Shown piece by piece: positions 6,867-13,979 of a stretch of DNA of 64,000 nt. This stretch comes from a virus: positions 64,001 through 128,000 of the IMG/VR virus record IMGVR_UViG_3300033183_000212. One strand, 5' to 3'. Positions within the stretch are counted from its first letter, which is position 1. Each line of letters opens with the position of its first letter. Under the pieces are notes generated by a model. The model was not told where the DNA came from. It searched no databases and was given only the letters and a program-made list of their open reading frames with translations. The position numbers were made by a program, and so were the translations under genes.

Positions 6867-6948
6867 GAGAGGGCACGAGAGACCCTCGATCTCAGCCGGC
6901 CATAGGATACTACCACCTGGATCTCCAGAGGGCACGTGAGCCCTTCTG
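6867..6948 (+). terminator. Two related hairpins after a late block
   Basis: Two imperfect hairpins share the word AGAGGGCACG: GAGGG(6869-6873)/CCCTC(6883-6887), and CAGAGGGC(6926-6933)/GCCC plus CTG(6940-6948) with a one-base bulge. Neither has a direct T-run, so termination is only probable. They occupy most of the 6861-6950 gap. Confidence 0.4.
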
Positions 6949-6960
6949 TGCTGTAGTACT

Positions 6961-7003
6961 AAAGTATTACTTTTCTAGCTCGGGCAGGCTCGAGTAATAC
7001 TTT
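6961..7003 (+). repeat. 11-bp perfect inverted repeat
   Basis: AAAGTATTACT (6961-6971) and AGTAATACTTT (6993-7003) are exact reverse complements separated by 21 bases; a T-run lies about 7 bases after. It could form a long hairpin terminator or be a pair of operator half-sites, since the same word recurs next to the promoters at 242 and 1422. Confidence 0.6.
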
Positions 7004-7048
7004 CTTACATTTTTTCATTTTATTTGCAAAATGAATACTTTTGATATA

Positions 7049-7076
7049 TTTACTTTCTCGCTCGTTGTGGTATAGT
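7049..7076 (+). promoter_or_regulatory. Sigma70-like early promoter
   Basis: TTTACT at 7049-7054, 16 bases, then TATAGT at 7071-7076 preceded by GTGG. The preceding stretch (ATACTTTTGATATATT) repeats that at 229-244 exactly, and the leader matches that after the 1422 promoter. It drives the gene at 7107. Confidence 0.6.
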
Positions 7077-7106
7077 CTATCTAACGGTTAAACAAAAGGA
7101 GCTGTA

Positions 7107-7343
7107 ATGACTGAGCAAGAATTCAAAGTATACGGTATGTCGACCGAGGCGATTGAGAAGGCCTTTATGGCAGACCGTGATCCTGACTTACGTGCCGCTA
7201 GTCTGCTGTCTGACGTGCAGGAGATGCTCGAGCTGATCGGTGGCGATGAGGCCTACCGTGAGCAGGCTCGTAAGACTCTGAACGTAGCCAAGTACATCAT
7301 GTTCGAGATGATGGACCGTCGTGAGAACAAGGAGGTTGCATAA
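7107..7343 (+). CDS. Small helical early protein
   Basis: 78 residues with RBS AAAGGAG before ATG 7107. A helical, charged protein with the block ASLLSDVQEMLEL and LNVAKYIMFEMMDR, a pattern seen in other phage early proteins without known role. The stop overlaps the next tiny ORF. Confidence 0.55.
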   Translation: MTEQEFKVYGMSTEAIEKAFMADRDPDLRAASLLSDVQEMLELIGGDEAYREQARKTLNVAKYIMFEMMDRRENKEVA

Positions 7344-7420
7344 TGAGCTATCCTACACGTGAGGTTATGATTATTAAGAGGCCCAATGTTGGACCTGATG
7401 ATTGGAGGTACTATGTCTAA
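7343..7420 (+). CDS. Tiny 25-residue ORF
   Basis: ATG 7343 overlaps the preceding stop (TAATG) and the frame ends at 7420 after the next gene has started. The product is basic near the middle (MIIKRPNVGPDDW). Its main effect may be to carry ribosomes to the RBS GGAGG at 7403-7407. Weak support. Confidence 0.3.
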   Translation: MSYPTREVMIIKRPNVGPDDWRYYV

Positions 7421-7574
7421 GATGTCGAGCGTGTATCAAACCATCTGTGAGTGCTATGCAGATGGCATGGAAGAGCGGGAGATCGCTGAGGTGCTTTCGC
7501 TTCAGTATGATATTGACTTAGACTTTGCTTATATCTTGATTGATGAGGTGTTAGATGAAGAAGAAAAGTACTGA
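7413..7574 (+). CDS. Small acidic hypothetical protein
   Basis: I chose ATG 7413, which has RBS GGAGG at good distance, over ATG 7386. The 53-residue product is acidic: a helix with CECYADGMEEREIAEVL resembling the start of a helix-turn-helix, and an acidic end (DEVLDEEEKY). Its 3' end overlaps the next gene. Function unknown. Confidence 0.5.
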   Translation: MSKMSSVYQTICECYADGMEEREIAEVLSLQYDIDLDFAYILIDEVLDEEEKY

Positions 7575-7743
7575 AACTAAAGTCAAGGTGACCACACCCA
7601 AGCGACGTGGTCGTCCTTCGAAACGTGATCAGCAGGAGCTCGCCGATGACCTTCAATACTGGGGCGACTCTAAGAGCTATGCTCGCGACTACGTTGGCGA
7701 TGTGGCCTTCCATACCACTCGATTCGATAACGATTGGAACTGA
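7555..7743 (+). CDS. Small basic protein with AT-hook-like motif
   Basis: 62 residues; the N-terminal third is strongly basic with KRRGRPSKR, matching the AT-hook core (RGRP flanked by basic residues) that binds the minor groove of AT-rich DNA. The remainder is short and acidic/aromatic. It overlaps the previous gene by 20 bases. A DNA-binding role is plausible but inferred only from the motif. Confidence 0.5.
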   Translation: MKKKSTETKVKVTTPKRRGRPSKRDQQELADDLQYWGDSKSYARDYVGDVAFHTTRFDNDWN

Positions 7744-7837
7744 CGTAGTAGGGATTGTTCTGCTCTCGTTGTTTACAATCCCTGCGTTTCTTGGTATAAT
7801 CGCAGCATTCTTGTTAAATCTGTCTGAGAGGTGGTGA
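7700..7837 (+). CDS. Possible single-span membrane peptide
   Basis: An open frame from ATG 7700 encodes about 45 residues with one strongly hydrophobic stretch (VVGIVLLSLFTIPAFLGIIA) and a basic end. It overlaps the AT-hook gene, ends one base before the next ATG, and contains the 7772 promoter. The hydrophobic pattern is too regular to dismiss, but its start is uncertain. Confidence 0.3.
   Translation: MWPSIPLDSITIGTDVVGIVLLSLFTIPAFLGIIAAFLLNLSERW
7772..7800 (+). promoter_or_regulatory. Near-consensus sigma70 promoter
   Basis: TTTACA at 7772-7777, 17 bases, TATAAT at 7795-7800, preceded by TTGG. It lies 38 bases before the ATG at 7839. Confidence 0.6.
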
Positions 7838-7838
7838 C

Positions 7839-8204
7839 ATGTCTGGTTATGTTATTATGAGTCGTGATTCTATAAATAGATCTACTAAGAAAAAGCAGGC
7901 TAAGAAGCCAGGTTGGAAGGAAGCTGAGGCTGAGTACAAGCTGTGGCTGATGAAGCACGGTGCTCATAAGTCTCAGAAGAAGAAACAGAAGCCAGAAGTG
8001 TATGTGCCACCTCGTGATTCGTACATCCGCGAAACTCCATATTATCCGAGCTTAGGCTCAGGCGCTGGATCTACAGCTAAGGTGAAGACTACAAAATACA
8101 CTGGCGACTATTTTGTCGGCATAGCCACGATGCATAAATCTAACCTCGTTCCAGTTGGAAAGGATCAAGACGCACGTGACTATGCGACGATGAGAAGGAA
8201 CTAA
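7839..8204 (+). CDS. Conserved hypothetical phage protein
   Basis: 121 residues with RBS GAGGTGG. The N-terminus is basic (STKKKQAKKPGWKEAE), the middle Pro/Tyr-rich, and the C-terminus carries YFVGIATMHKSNLVPV followed by an acidic/basic helix. This last block is shared by many phage hypothetical proteins. It directly precedes the endolysin gene. Function unknown. Confidence 0.6.
   Translation: MSGYVIMSRDSINRSTKKKQAKKPGWKEAEAEYKLWLMKHGAHKSQKKKQKPEVYVPPRDSYIRETPYYPSLGSGAGSTAKVKTTKYTGDYFVGIATMHKSNLVPVGKDQDARDYATMRRN
7871..7878 (+). promoter_or_regulatory. Candidate late promoter inside coding sequence
   Basis: Exact TATAAATA within the 7839 gene. If used, it would allow late expression of the endolysin at 8207. 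It could also be chance, as the codons read Ser-Ile-Asn-Arg. Confidence 0.35.
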
Positions 8205-8206
8205 GT

Positions 8207-8710
8207 ATGTTAACGTCAACAATCATTGCTCTTGCAATTACGCAGTCAGGTATTAACCTACCGCCACTGCCAAAAGAAGACGTGGTTTGTTTAGCTCAGA
8301 ACATATATCATGAGGCACGCAATCAGAGTGAACGCGGACAGGTTGCTGTCACTCACGTGGTGCTTAACCGCATGAAGTCAGATCGTTATCCAAGCACCGC
8401 TTGTAAAGTCATTAAACAGGCGAGGTGGAAAGATGGTAAGATCATCAAGGACAAGTGTCAGTTCTCATGGTACTGTGACGGACGGCCAGACGTTAATCCT
8501 GAACGACCAAGAGATAGAGAGTCGTGGGTCAAAGCTCTGCAGGTTGCACTGGATTCTTACATGCTCTATCACCTTGGGTTTGATGTCACCGACGGAGCTA
8601 CATACTATCATGCTAGCTATGTCAGACCGTGGTGGAGAAAACACTTTCAACGAGTAACTAGGATTGGTACACACATTTTCTATAAGAGAAAAGAAAAAAT
8701 ACAATCATAG
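8207..8710 (+). CDS. SleB/Hydrolase_2-type cell-wall hydrolase (endolysin)
   Basis: 167 residues. The hydrophobic N-terminus (LTSTIIALAITQSG) could be a signal or signal-arrest sequence. The rest matches the SleB-type hydrolase fold: CLAQNIYHEARNQSERGQ with the catalytic Glu at about residue 36, AVTHVVLNRMKS, YPSTACKVIKQ, then CQFSWYCDG and an ATYYHASYV block. Such enzymes cleave the glycan strand of peptidoglycan and serve as lysins in many large phages. Start ATG 8207 follows the upstream gene closely. No holin could be assigned nearby with confidence. Confidence 0.8.
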   Translation: MLTSTIIALAITQSGINLPPLPKEDVVCLAQNIYHEARNQSERGQVAVTHVVLNRMKSDRYPSTACKVIKQARWKDGKIIKDKCQFSWYCDGRPDVNPERPRDRESWVKALQVALDSYMLYHLGFDVTDGATYYHASYVRPWWRKHFQRVTRIGTHIFYKRKEKIQS

Positions 8711-8713
8711 CTG

Positions 8714-8742
8714 TTTACATTTGTCGTGAACTATGGTATAAT
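8714..8742 (+). promoter_or_regulatory. Near-consensus sigma70 promoter
   Basis: TTTACA at 8714-8719, 17-base spacer, TATAAT at 8737-8742 with ATGG before it. RBS TTGGAG follows and the gene starts at 8765. Confidence 0.65.
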
Positions 8743-8764
8743 GGCGATATCATTGGAGATGTAA

Positions 8765-9877
8765 ATGGCCAAAACACGTAAACCTATGTCTAGACCAAAG
8801 ACTGGTCTAAGAGGCGCGCCTACAGATTCCTTCACTTCTATGAAGCATTACTTCCACATGGACGTGGAGAAGAAGGCCTGTGGCGATGTATTCAAATCTT
8901 ATATTAAAGCAAAGTTTCCTAAGAAAGATGTAGCGGCAATCCTGCTGAATCCTGAGTACTCGTTTAACATGTACTCACACTTCTCAGCAGTTGCCTATTG
9001 GCTCACACTTAATCTTGAAAAAGACTGGGTTGTTGAGACATATGAAAAAGGACTACACGAATATATTAAAGAACTGCTTGATCATGGTAAAGTTCTTGCT
9101 AAGAAGAAAGCAGAAGAAGAGAAGAAACCAAACAACGTCGTTCAATTCAATCCACGTGATAGACTGCAGCAGAAGGTCAACGTAACGATCATTGAAGACC
9201 TATATGCTCTAGAAGAAAAGTGGCTGGCTGGTGAAGACGCAGAGTTTGACATGTATGCATCCTTCAAGGCACATGTGCTACCAACCTCAACCATCTCTAT
9301 GGTACTACCATTTGTTGAGTCTCAACTAAATGAGTATCAAGCCGTATGGGATAAAGAGGACAAGCAGATCGTTGAAGGTTATAGTCATCTGACTCGAAAG
9401 CAGATCAAGCATCGCCTTGATCAATATAAGAAGATGATCGATGATCTCAATCGATTGAAGGTGGCGACTAAAGCCGTACGACAACCAAGAGTCAAGAAGC
9501 CTAAGGCAATCGATAAGCAGATCGCCAAGGTGCAATTTAAGAGAGAAGATCACGACTTCAAGATCGCATCGGTGAATCCAGTAAAAGTTGTAGGTGCGTT
9601 TAGGTTGTATACGTTCAACACTAAGACAAGAACACTGAACGAGCTGGTCACTGAAGACGTCAACGGCTTTGAGATCTCAGGTACATCGATCAAGAACTTC
9701 GATCCTGGACTAAGTCGATCCGTCAAGCTTAGAAAGCCTGAAGAGTTTCTACAGGTTGTATTGAACAAGATGCCTAAGCAGATCGATATTGAATGGAAGA
9801 AGCTTACTACAAAGACTAGTGCTGCAAACGGTAGGCTTAATGTAGATACGGTACTATTGAAAGTGTTGAGTAAATGA
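8765..9877 (+). CDS. Conserved T4-like phage protein, function unknown
   Basis: 370 residues, highly charged. N-terminal third with NMYSHFSAVAYWLTLNLE, a Lys/Glu-rich linker (AKKKAEEEKKPNN), a helical middle, a basic stretch rich in KxPK near 245-260, and a beta-rich C-terminal third (FRLYTFNTKTRTL). I do not recognise a domain, but the gene sits in the gp33-gp32 cluster under its own promoter, so a role in DNA metabolism or late transcription is possible. That rests on position only. Confidence 0.55.
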   Translation: MAKTRKPMSRPKTGLRGAPTDSFTSMKHYFHMDVEKKACGDVFKSYIKAKFPKKDVAAILLNPEYSFNMYSHFSAVAYWLTLNLEKDWVVETYEKGLHEYIKELLDHGKVLAKKKAEEEKKPNNVVQFNPRDRLQQKVNVTIIEDLYALEEKWLAGEDAEFDMYASFKAHVLPTSTISMVLPFVESQLNEYQAVWDKEDKQIVEGYSHLTRKQIKHRLDQYKKMIDDLNRLKVATKAVRQPRVKKPKAIDKQIAKVQFKREDHDFKIASVNPVKVVGAFRLYTFNTKTRTLNELVTEDVNGFEISGTSIKNFDPGLSRSVKLRKPEEFLQVVLNKMPKQIDIEWKKLTTKTSAANGRLNVDTVLLKVLSK

Positions 9878-10077
9878 ACGAACGACTGAAAGAGATCGCA
9901 AAGGAAGCAATGGTGCACATGGTGGCCGAACACCGACTAGAAGACTTTGCTCATCGAATCGTGAGAGAGTGTGTTAAGGTCAATAGGCAGTACAGTTTCT
10001 ATGAACGTGGTTGGATTGCGATGTATCAACACTTTGGTATGGACGCTACGGAGATCTTTAATGACAAAAAGTTATGA
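9874..10077 (+). CDS. Small phage protein (IVREC/QHFGM type)
   Basis: 67 residues overlapping the previous stop (ATGA). Helical, with FAHRIVRECVKV and YQHFGMDATEIF, the same small module seen at 1861-2088. Function unknown. Confidence 0.5.
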   Translation: MNERLKEIAKEAMVHMVAEHRLEDFAHRIVRECVKVNRQYSFYERGWIAMYQHFGMDATEIFNDKKL

Positions 10078-10300
10078 TTGGATGCTTGATAAGAGTCGAT
10101 CGACTAACTACTACTACGATATGAGTGATGGTCGTATTGTAGGACAAACGACAAACATCGTCCACACAGGCGTGTGGGTGGCAAAGGTCATCTATAATCA
10201 CAATGAAGAAAAGTTTCTAGGTCAATATATCAATGAAGAATCCTCTATGATCGCAGTGAGGATGTATTGGGATACACAGAATAGGACACTATTAGAATGA
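10061..10300 (+). CDS. Small hypothetical protein
   Basis: I chose ATG 10061, inside the end of the previous gene; the longer frame from 9971 shadows that gene. 79 residues, polar with several Tyr and Asn (STNYYYDMSDG) and beta-like pattern. The stop overlaps the next gene's ATG. Function unknown. Confidence 0.45.
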   Translation: MTKSYDWMLDKSRSTNYYYDMSDGRIVGQTTNIVHTGVWVAKVIYNHNEEKFLGQYINEESSMIAVRMYWDTQNRTLLE

Positions 10301-10527
10301 GTGAGTTCTTAAACAAACAAAAGTTTTCAATGTTAATTGAAGAGACCGTGTTGAACGATAAGATCTCTTACATGGATGCTATTATTGAGGTATGTGAGAA
10401 GAATGGAATAGAACTGGAAGACGTTCGTAAGTTCATATCACCCGCCATCAAGGATAAGCTAGAGGCAGAAGCTCGTAACTTAAACTACTTGCCGAAGCTA
10501 AATTCACTTCCGTTTGATGATATATAA
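10297..10527 (+). CDS. 33: gp33-like late-transcription co-activator
   Basis: 76 residues. The sequence pattern (KISYMDAIIEVCEKNGIELEDVRKF, ISPAIKDKLEAEARNLNYLP, ending in a short acidic-hydrophobic tail) matches the small gp33 family of T4-like phages. In T4, gp33 bridges RNA polymerase and the sliding clamp at late promoters. Its position next to gp32 is as in T4, and many TATAAATA late promoters in this window support the role. Confidence moderate to good. Confidence 0.7.
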   Translation: MSEFLNKQKFSMLIEETVLNDKISYMDAIIEVCEKNGIELEDVRKFISPAIKDKLEAEARNLNYLPKLNSLPFDDI

Positions 10528-10530
10528 TAG

Positions 10531-10559
10531 TATACATCATGGAAGTTTTGTGGTATAAT
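10531..10559 (+). promoter_or_regulatory. Sigma70-like promoter for gp32
   Basis: TATACA at 10531-10536, 17 bases, TATAAT at 10554-10559 preceded by TGTGG. The start codon of gp32 is 34 bases further down, with RBS AAGGAAA. Confidence 0.6.
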
Positions 10560-10593
10560 ACAGTAACATTTCAGCAATACAAAGGAAATACAA

Positions 10594-11487
10594 ATGTCAT
10601 TTGCAAATCTTAAACGCAACCGCGACCAGATCAACAAGCTTGTTCAAGCTGCAGAAAAAGTTGGTGGTGGTCAGACTGAACAGAAGTCCTATGCCGACGA
10701 TCGCTTTTGGAAGCCTACGGTCGACAAAGCAGGCAACGGATACGCAGTCCTCCGATTCCTCCCCGCTCCTGAAGGTGAAGACCTACCTTGGGTTCGCTAT
10801 TGGGATCACGGCTTTAAGGGTCCTACGGGTCTCTGGTACATCGAGAACAGCCTTACCTCTATTGGCCAAACCGATCCTGTTGGCGAGCTGAACAGCCGAC
10901 TGTGGAACAGCGGTGTTGAGGCGGATAAGGAAGTTGCTCGTACTCAGAAGCGTCGCCTACACTATGTGTCCAACGTCTACGTGGTAAGTGACTCTGGTAA
11001 CCCTGACAACGAGGGTAAGGTGTTCCTCTATAAGTTCGGTAAGAAGATCTTTGACAAGATCATGGACGTGATGCAGCCCGCTTTCCAAGACGAGACTCCA
11101 GTCAATCCTTTCGATCTGTGGGAAGGTGCCGACTTCAAGTTGAAGATCCGGAACGTTGAGGGCTATCGTAACTACGACAAGTCTGAGTTCTCTTCGCCTG
11201 CTGCTCTGGCTGATGATGACTCCAAGTTGGAGGCCATCTATGATAAGTGCTACTCTCTAGCAGAGTTCACTGATCCTAAGAACTATAAGACCTATGCCGA
11301 ACTGAAGGCTAAGTTGATGCGTGTTCTAGGTCAAGAGGTTGAAGGCGGTGCTCCTACTCTTCAACAAGAAGCTCGTATGAATGAGCCTGTTGAGGCACCT
11401 GCACCTAAGCAGCCAGTCACCGCGGCCGACATGGACGACGATGACGATACGATGAGCTACTTTGCTAAGCTAGCGAACGACGATTAA
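10594..11487 (+). CDS. 32: gp32 single-stranded DNA-binding protein (zinc-less)
   Basis: 297 residues (T4 gp32 has 301). A basic N-terminal cooperativity region (FANLKRNRDQINKL), an OB-fold core with HVSNVYVV-like strands, NEGKVFLYKFGKKIFDKI and the C-terminal acidic tail (DMDDDDDTMSYFAKL) identify it. It coats ssDNA in replication, recombination and repair. In T4 the core binds zinc through one His and three Cys; here His72 remains but the three Cys positions read Ser86, Asp94 and Gly97. The fold is therefore predicted to be stable without zinc. Own promoter upstream; convergent with the tail operon downstream. Confidence 0.93.
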   Translation: MSFANLKRNRDQINKLVQAAEKVGGGQTEQKSYADDRFWKPTVDKAGNGYAVLRFLPAPEGEDLPWVRYWDHGFKGPTGLWYIENSLTSIGQTDPVGELNSRLWNSGVEADKEVARTQKRRLHYVSNVYVVSDSGNPDNEGKVFLYKFGKKIFDKIMDVMQPAFQDETPVNPFDLWEGADFKLKIRNVEGYRNYDKSEFSSPAALADDDSKLEAIYDKCYSLAEFTDPKNYKTYAELKAKLMRVLGQEVEGGAPTLQQEARMNEPVEAPAPKQPVTAADMDDDDDTMSYFAKLANDD

Positions 11488-11553
11488 AAGCAAAGACTCC
11501 ATGCGTATGCTAGCATGAGAGTTACAGTCGTTCCATAAAGGTGGAAGACCCAA

Positions 11554-11588
11554 GCGGCCGTTACTAGTAATACAATTAGTGCGGCCGC
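11554..11588. terminator. Inverted repeat between convergent operons
   Basis: GCGGCCG (11554-11560) and CGGCCGC (11582-11588) flank a 21-base loop that itself contains TTACTAGTAA. It lies between gp32 (+) and the last gene of the - strand operon, so it may end both transcripts. No T-run follows, which lowers confidence. The first 60 bases of the gap also hold a short CATGC/GCATG hairpin. Confidence 0.4.
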
Positions 11589-11590
11589 AG

Positions 11591-11686
11591 TTATTTGGAC
11601 TGAGCTTTTCTCCATGTACACGGTGATTGTTTATTCTTTGGCTCGCACTCAGTGCTTAGTGCTACATCAAAGATAGACTTGTTCAT
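11591..11686 (-). CDS. Small 31-residue protein after the tape measure
   Basis: ATG at 11686 overlaps the stop of the tape-measure gene (TAATG) and the frame ends at TAA 11593-11591. The peptide starts MNKSIFDVAL and is Lys/Gln/Ser-rich with two cysteines. Coupling to the previous gene supports translation. Function unknown. Confidence 0.4.
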   Translation of the reverse strand: MNKSIFDVALSTECEPKNKQSPCTWRKAQSK

Positions 11687-13071
11687 TACCTTGATGGAAA
11701 GTAAGGATCCCACTTATCCATCGGTGTAGGCGGATTCATTACTAACCCTTGGTTGCTAGTAGAAGAATAGTTTCTCACTGAGTTGTCAGAGTTATCCATC
11801 GAAACAACACTAGTGCCGCCACCAGCAAATCCACTAGAAGCATTAAGCTCCTTGATCACTGTAGATGGTAAGTTTCTACCTTGTGTATAGTTCAATTGGG
11901 CTGCAGCGCTTCTACTCATTCCTGCAGCAGCTGCTCTTTCTTGTGCTGTAGGTGGTCGTAATACAGTTTGAGGTGTTCTGAACATCATACGTTCGTATGG
12001 TTTGTTAATGTTCTCTAACCCCTTAAGATGTTTTTCTAATTGATACTCATACGGTAAAGCTTCAGGACCAACATCAACTTTAAAGCCAGGATAATCAGGA
12101 TCATCTTGGTATTGCTTATCAGCTAATGTTTCAGTTCTATTTTTCTTCTGATCATCTTTAATTGCAAAGTACAAAGAACCAGCAATAAGTGCAGCTAATC
12201 CTAAAGGTGACAATACAGCTCCAGCTAGACCTGCAGCGGCCGCAGCACCTGCTTTGCCAAAGCCTAGTCCTAACATTTTAGCAGCTGTACCAGCCAAACC
12301 ACTTAATCCTTTTAAAAGCATTCTAAACGTGGCGCCTGGAGCAAGAATAGCAGCTAGACCGCCTAGTGCCAGTGCAACATTCTTAAACTCATCTAAACTA
12401 GGCATCTCACCTTTAAGCGCTTTATTAATACCAGTGAGTGCACCGTTGATTGTAGTTGTGACACCTTCTAACATTTCTGGCATTGTTGGAATCTCAATTC
12501 CCATCTCTTTTAATCTTGCTCTAGCGTTTTCGCCAATGTCACTGAGCAACTTCTGATTTTCTTTAGTGAGCACAGCACCAATTGCAGCACCAATAATACC
12601 AAACCTCTTACCAAACAACAGACCAATTGCACCAAGCTTTGTTGATCTAAAAGCAGCATCTGCAAGTTCTTTACTTCCCGTTTCAGACTCAACGTAGTCT
12701 GCAATCTCTTGCGCCAATAGACCTAGTGCAACTGCAGGAACACCTCTCATCAGCAAACCTTTACCCAGCGCAGCTGCCGCACCAGCTATACCACCAAGAC
12801 TTGCCAACTTACCAAAGCCGAGACTCGGCATGCTCATCTTTCCAACAGCACCTTTACCTGCAGCCATTGTTCTGCTGAACACCTTTGAGACGCTGGTGCC
12901 GAATCCTATTTTCTTAGACTCTCTATCAGCCTCTAGGTCGTCTAATCTCTTGCCGCTCTCGAGCTTATTGATTCTCGTAATGAACGAACCAATGTTAGAG
13001 CTGAGCTGACTTAGCGTTCCGTTCTGCTCTTGCAGTGTATCGTTAATATCACTTAAAGTTGTAGCTGTCAT
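11686..13071 (-). CDS. Tape-measure-like tail protein
   Basis: 461 residues. An N-terminal coiled-coil part (SDINDTLQEQNGTLSQL, then a charged helix) is followed by Gly/Ala-rich, hydrophobic segments across about residues 70-310, a soluble acidic stretch and a Ser/Asn-rich tail. This make-up, and its place right after a tail-chaperone pair (gp26 and the -1 frame ORF), fit a tape-measure protein that sets tail length inside the tube, the role of T4 gp29 (590 residues). At 461 residues it would predict a shorter tail than T4. Sequence similarity to gp29 was not evident to me. Confidence 0.55.
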   Translation of the reverse strand: MTATTLSDINDTLQEQNGTLSQLSSNIGSFITRINKLESGKRLDDLEADRESKKIGFGTSVSKVFSRTMAAGKGAVGKMSMPSLGFGKLASLGGIAGAAAALGKGLLMRGVPAVALGLLAQEIADYVESETGSKELADAAFRSTKLGAIGLLFGKRFGIIGAAIGAVLTKENQKLLSDIGENARARLKEMGIEIPTMPEMLEGVTTTINGALTGINKALKGEMPSLDEFKNVALALGGLAAILAPGATFRMLLKGLSGLAGTAAKMLGLGFGKAGAAAAAGLAGAVLSPLGLAALIAGSLYFAIKDDQKKNRTETLADKQYQDDPDYPGFKVDVGPEALPYEYQLEKHLKGLENINKPYERMMFRTPQTVLRPPTAQERAAAAGMSRSAAAQLNYTQGRNLPSTVIKELNASSGFAGGGTSVVSMDNSDNSVRNYSSTSNQGLVMNPPTPMDKWDPYFPSR

Positions 13072-13254
13072 TTAAGTTCCTTGTTGCCTTGCCCTTTCGT
13101 TCTTTTCCTTAATGTCTTCAATTAGCATAATCAAGTAGATCTCTCTCTCCCAAGGGAACATCTCTTCGAGTTCTGTTAGAGAATAGTGAAAGTTCTGTAG
13201 TAGTTGAAAGTTCACTTTATAGAAGTTCTCTAAACTATCGTGAGAGAGACACAC
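13072..13254 (-). CDS. Small tail-assembly chaperone-like ORF, probably read as a gp26 fusion
   Basis: About 60 codons, GTG at 13254 overlapping the gp26 stop (TAGTG). NFHYSLTELEEMFPWEREIYL resembles the short 'T' part of tail chaperones (aromatic, then Leu-x-Glu, then acidic helix). The same frame is entered by a -1 shift on the T8 run at the end of gp26, giving a fused product of about 296 residues. The upstream SD-like GGAGGG is too far from GTG (18 bases) for normal initiation but well placed to stimulate a shift. It may also correspond to T4 gp51, which I cannot confirm. Confidence 0.6.
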   Translation of the reverse strand: MCLSHDSLENFYKVNFQLLQNFHYSLTELEEMFPWEREIYLIMLIEDIKEKNERARQQGT

Positions 13255-13961
13255 TAAAAAAAATCGTCGAGGCCCTCCAGTTTTCTTGTATTTTCATGAC
13301 CACACTTTGTACACTTAAACTTCAAGTCATGTGTAAGTTTTGGTAAGTTCATTACAAATTCACTGATCTTCTCAAACTGAGTTGCCGTCAATGAATCGAT
13401 GAACCTTTCAACCTCTTCTCTCGGTTCGTCTTCAATCATGATGTTTTCTTCACCGGACTGAATAGACTCTAGACATGATACGATCAGGTCAATCACGGCC
13501 TGAGTCGGAGAATCAGTGTCCATAAGCTTTGGATCTTTGATGAACATGTCATAGTCAGGATACTTCATCTTAATGGAAATGTCGTCAGTCACCTTGACAA
13601 GCATGTTCTTCTTTTCAACTTCAAGCTTGATCTCTTCAAGATTAAATGTAATCTCGTTTGGTGTGTCACACTCACTACACGCAATACTCAGGTCTGCCGT
13701 TTCACCTACAGACTTTGCCCTGATCTGAGTAAAGGCGTAGTCAACGTCAAACGTTGTCATCTTTTGTGGATTTACACCTTCAACACAGGCACCAATCGTG
13801 TCTAAGATCGATTGTATGATAGCTCTTCTATCTTTCGATTCAAACGCAATCATCAACACCTTCTGCTCTTTGACAAGGAAAGGCCTAAACCTTACTTTCT
13901 TTTGAGTCGAAGGTATGATCATCTCATACTTCGGTGTTGTGTTTAGTTGTGGTAACGCCAT
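13254..13961 (-). CDS. 26: gp26-like baseplate hub/tail assembly protein
   Basis: 235 residues (T4 gp26 has 208). Two cysteine pairs, CSEC at about 95-98 and CTKCG at about 217-221, are arranged as a zinc ribbon; this and the surrounding blocks (RFRPFLVKEQKVLMIAFES near the N-terminus) are typical of the gp26 family. T4 gp26 takes part in assembling the baseplate hub. Immediately upstream of a small chaperone-like ORF and a tape measure, it also occupies the place of lambda gpG. The gene ends in a T8 run that could support a -1 frameshift. RBS AAAGGAG. Confidence 0.75.
   Translation of the reverse strand: MALPQLNTTPKYEMIIPSTQKKVRFRPFLVKEQKVLMIAFESKDRRAIIQSILDTIGACVEGVNPQKMTTFDVDYAFTQIRAKSVGETADLSIACSECDTPNEITFNLEEIKLEVEKKNMLVKVTDDISIKMKYPDYDMFIKDPKLMDTDSPTQAVIDLIVSCLESIQSGEENIMIEDEPREEVERFIDSLTATQFEKISEFVMNLPKLTHDLKFKCTKCGHENTRKLEGLDDFF
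13256..13278 (-). promoter_or_regulatory. Predicted -1 ribosomal frameshift signal
   Basis: Read on the - strand: GGAGGG (13278-13273), nine bases, then eight T (13263-13256), then AG of the stop TAG. In the zero frame this is Asp-Phe-Phe-stop; slipping back one base reads Phe-Phe-Leu-Val and continues in the next ORF. An SD-like element about 10 bases before a slippery run is the arrangement used by E. coli dnaX. Confidence 0.6.
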
Positions 13962-13979
13962 AATTTACTCCTTTTCACG

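Noticed and set aside
11554-11588. NotI-like GCGGCCGC and SpeI-like ACTAGT sites suggesting vector sequence
   Set aside because: The flanking genes are intact and coupled, GCGGCCGC-like words recur elsewhere in coding DNA, and the pair forms an inverted repeat between convergent operons.
12254-12556. 100-codon + strand frame over the tape-measure gene
   Set aside because: Antisense of an Ala/Gly/Leu-rich coding region; no RBS or promoter on that strand.
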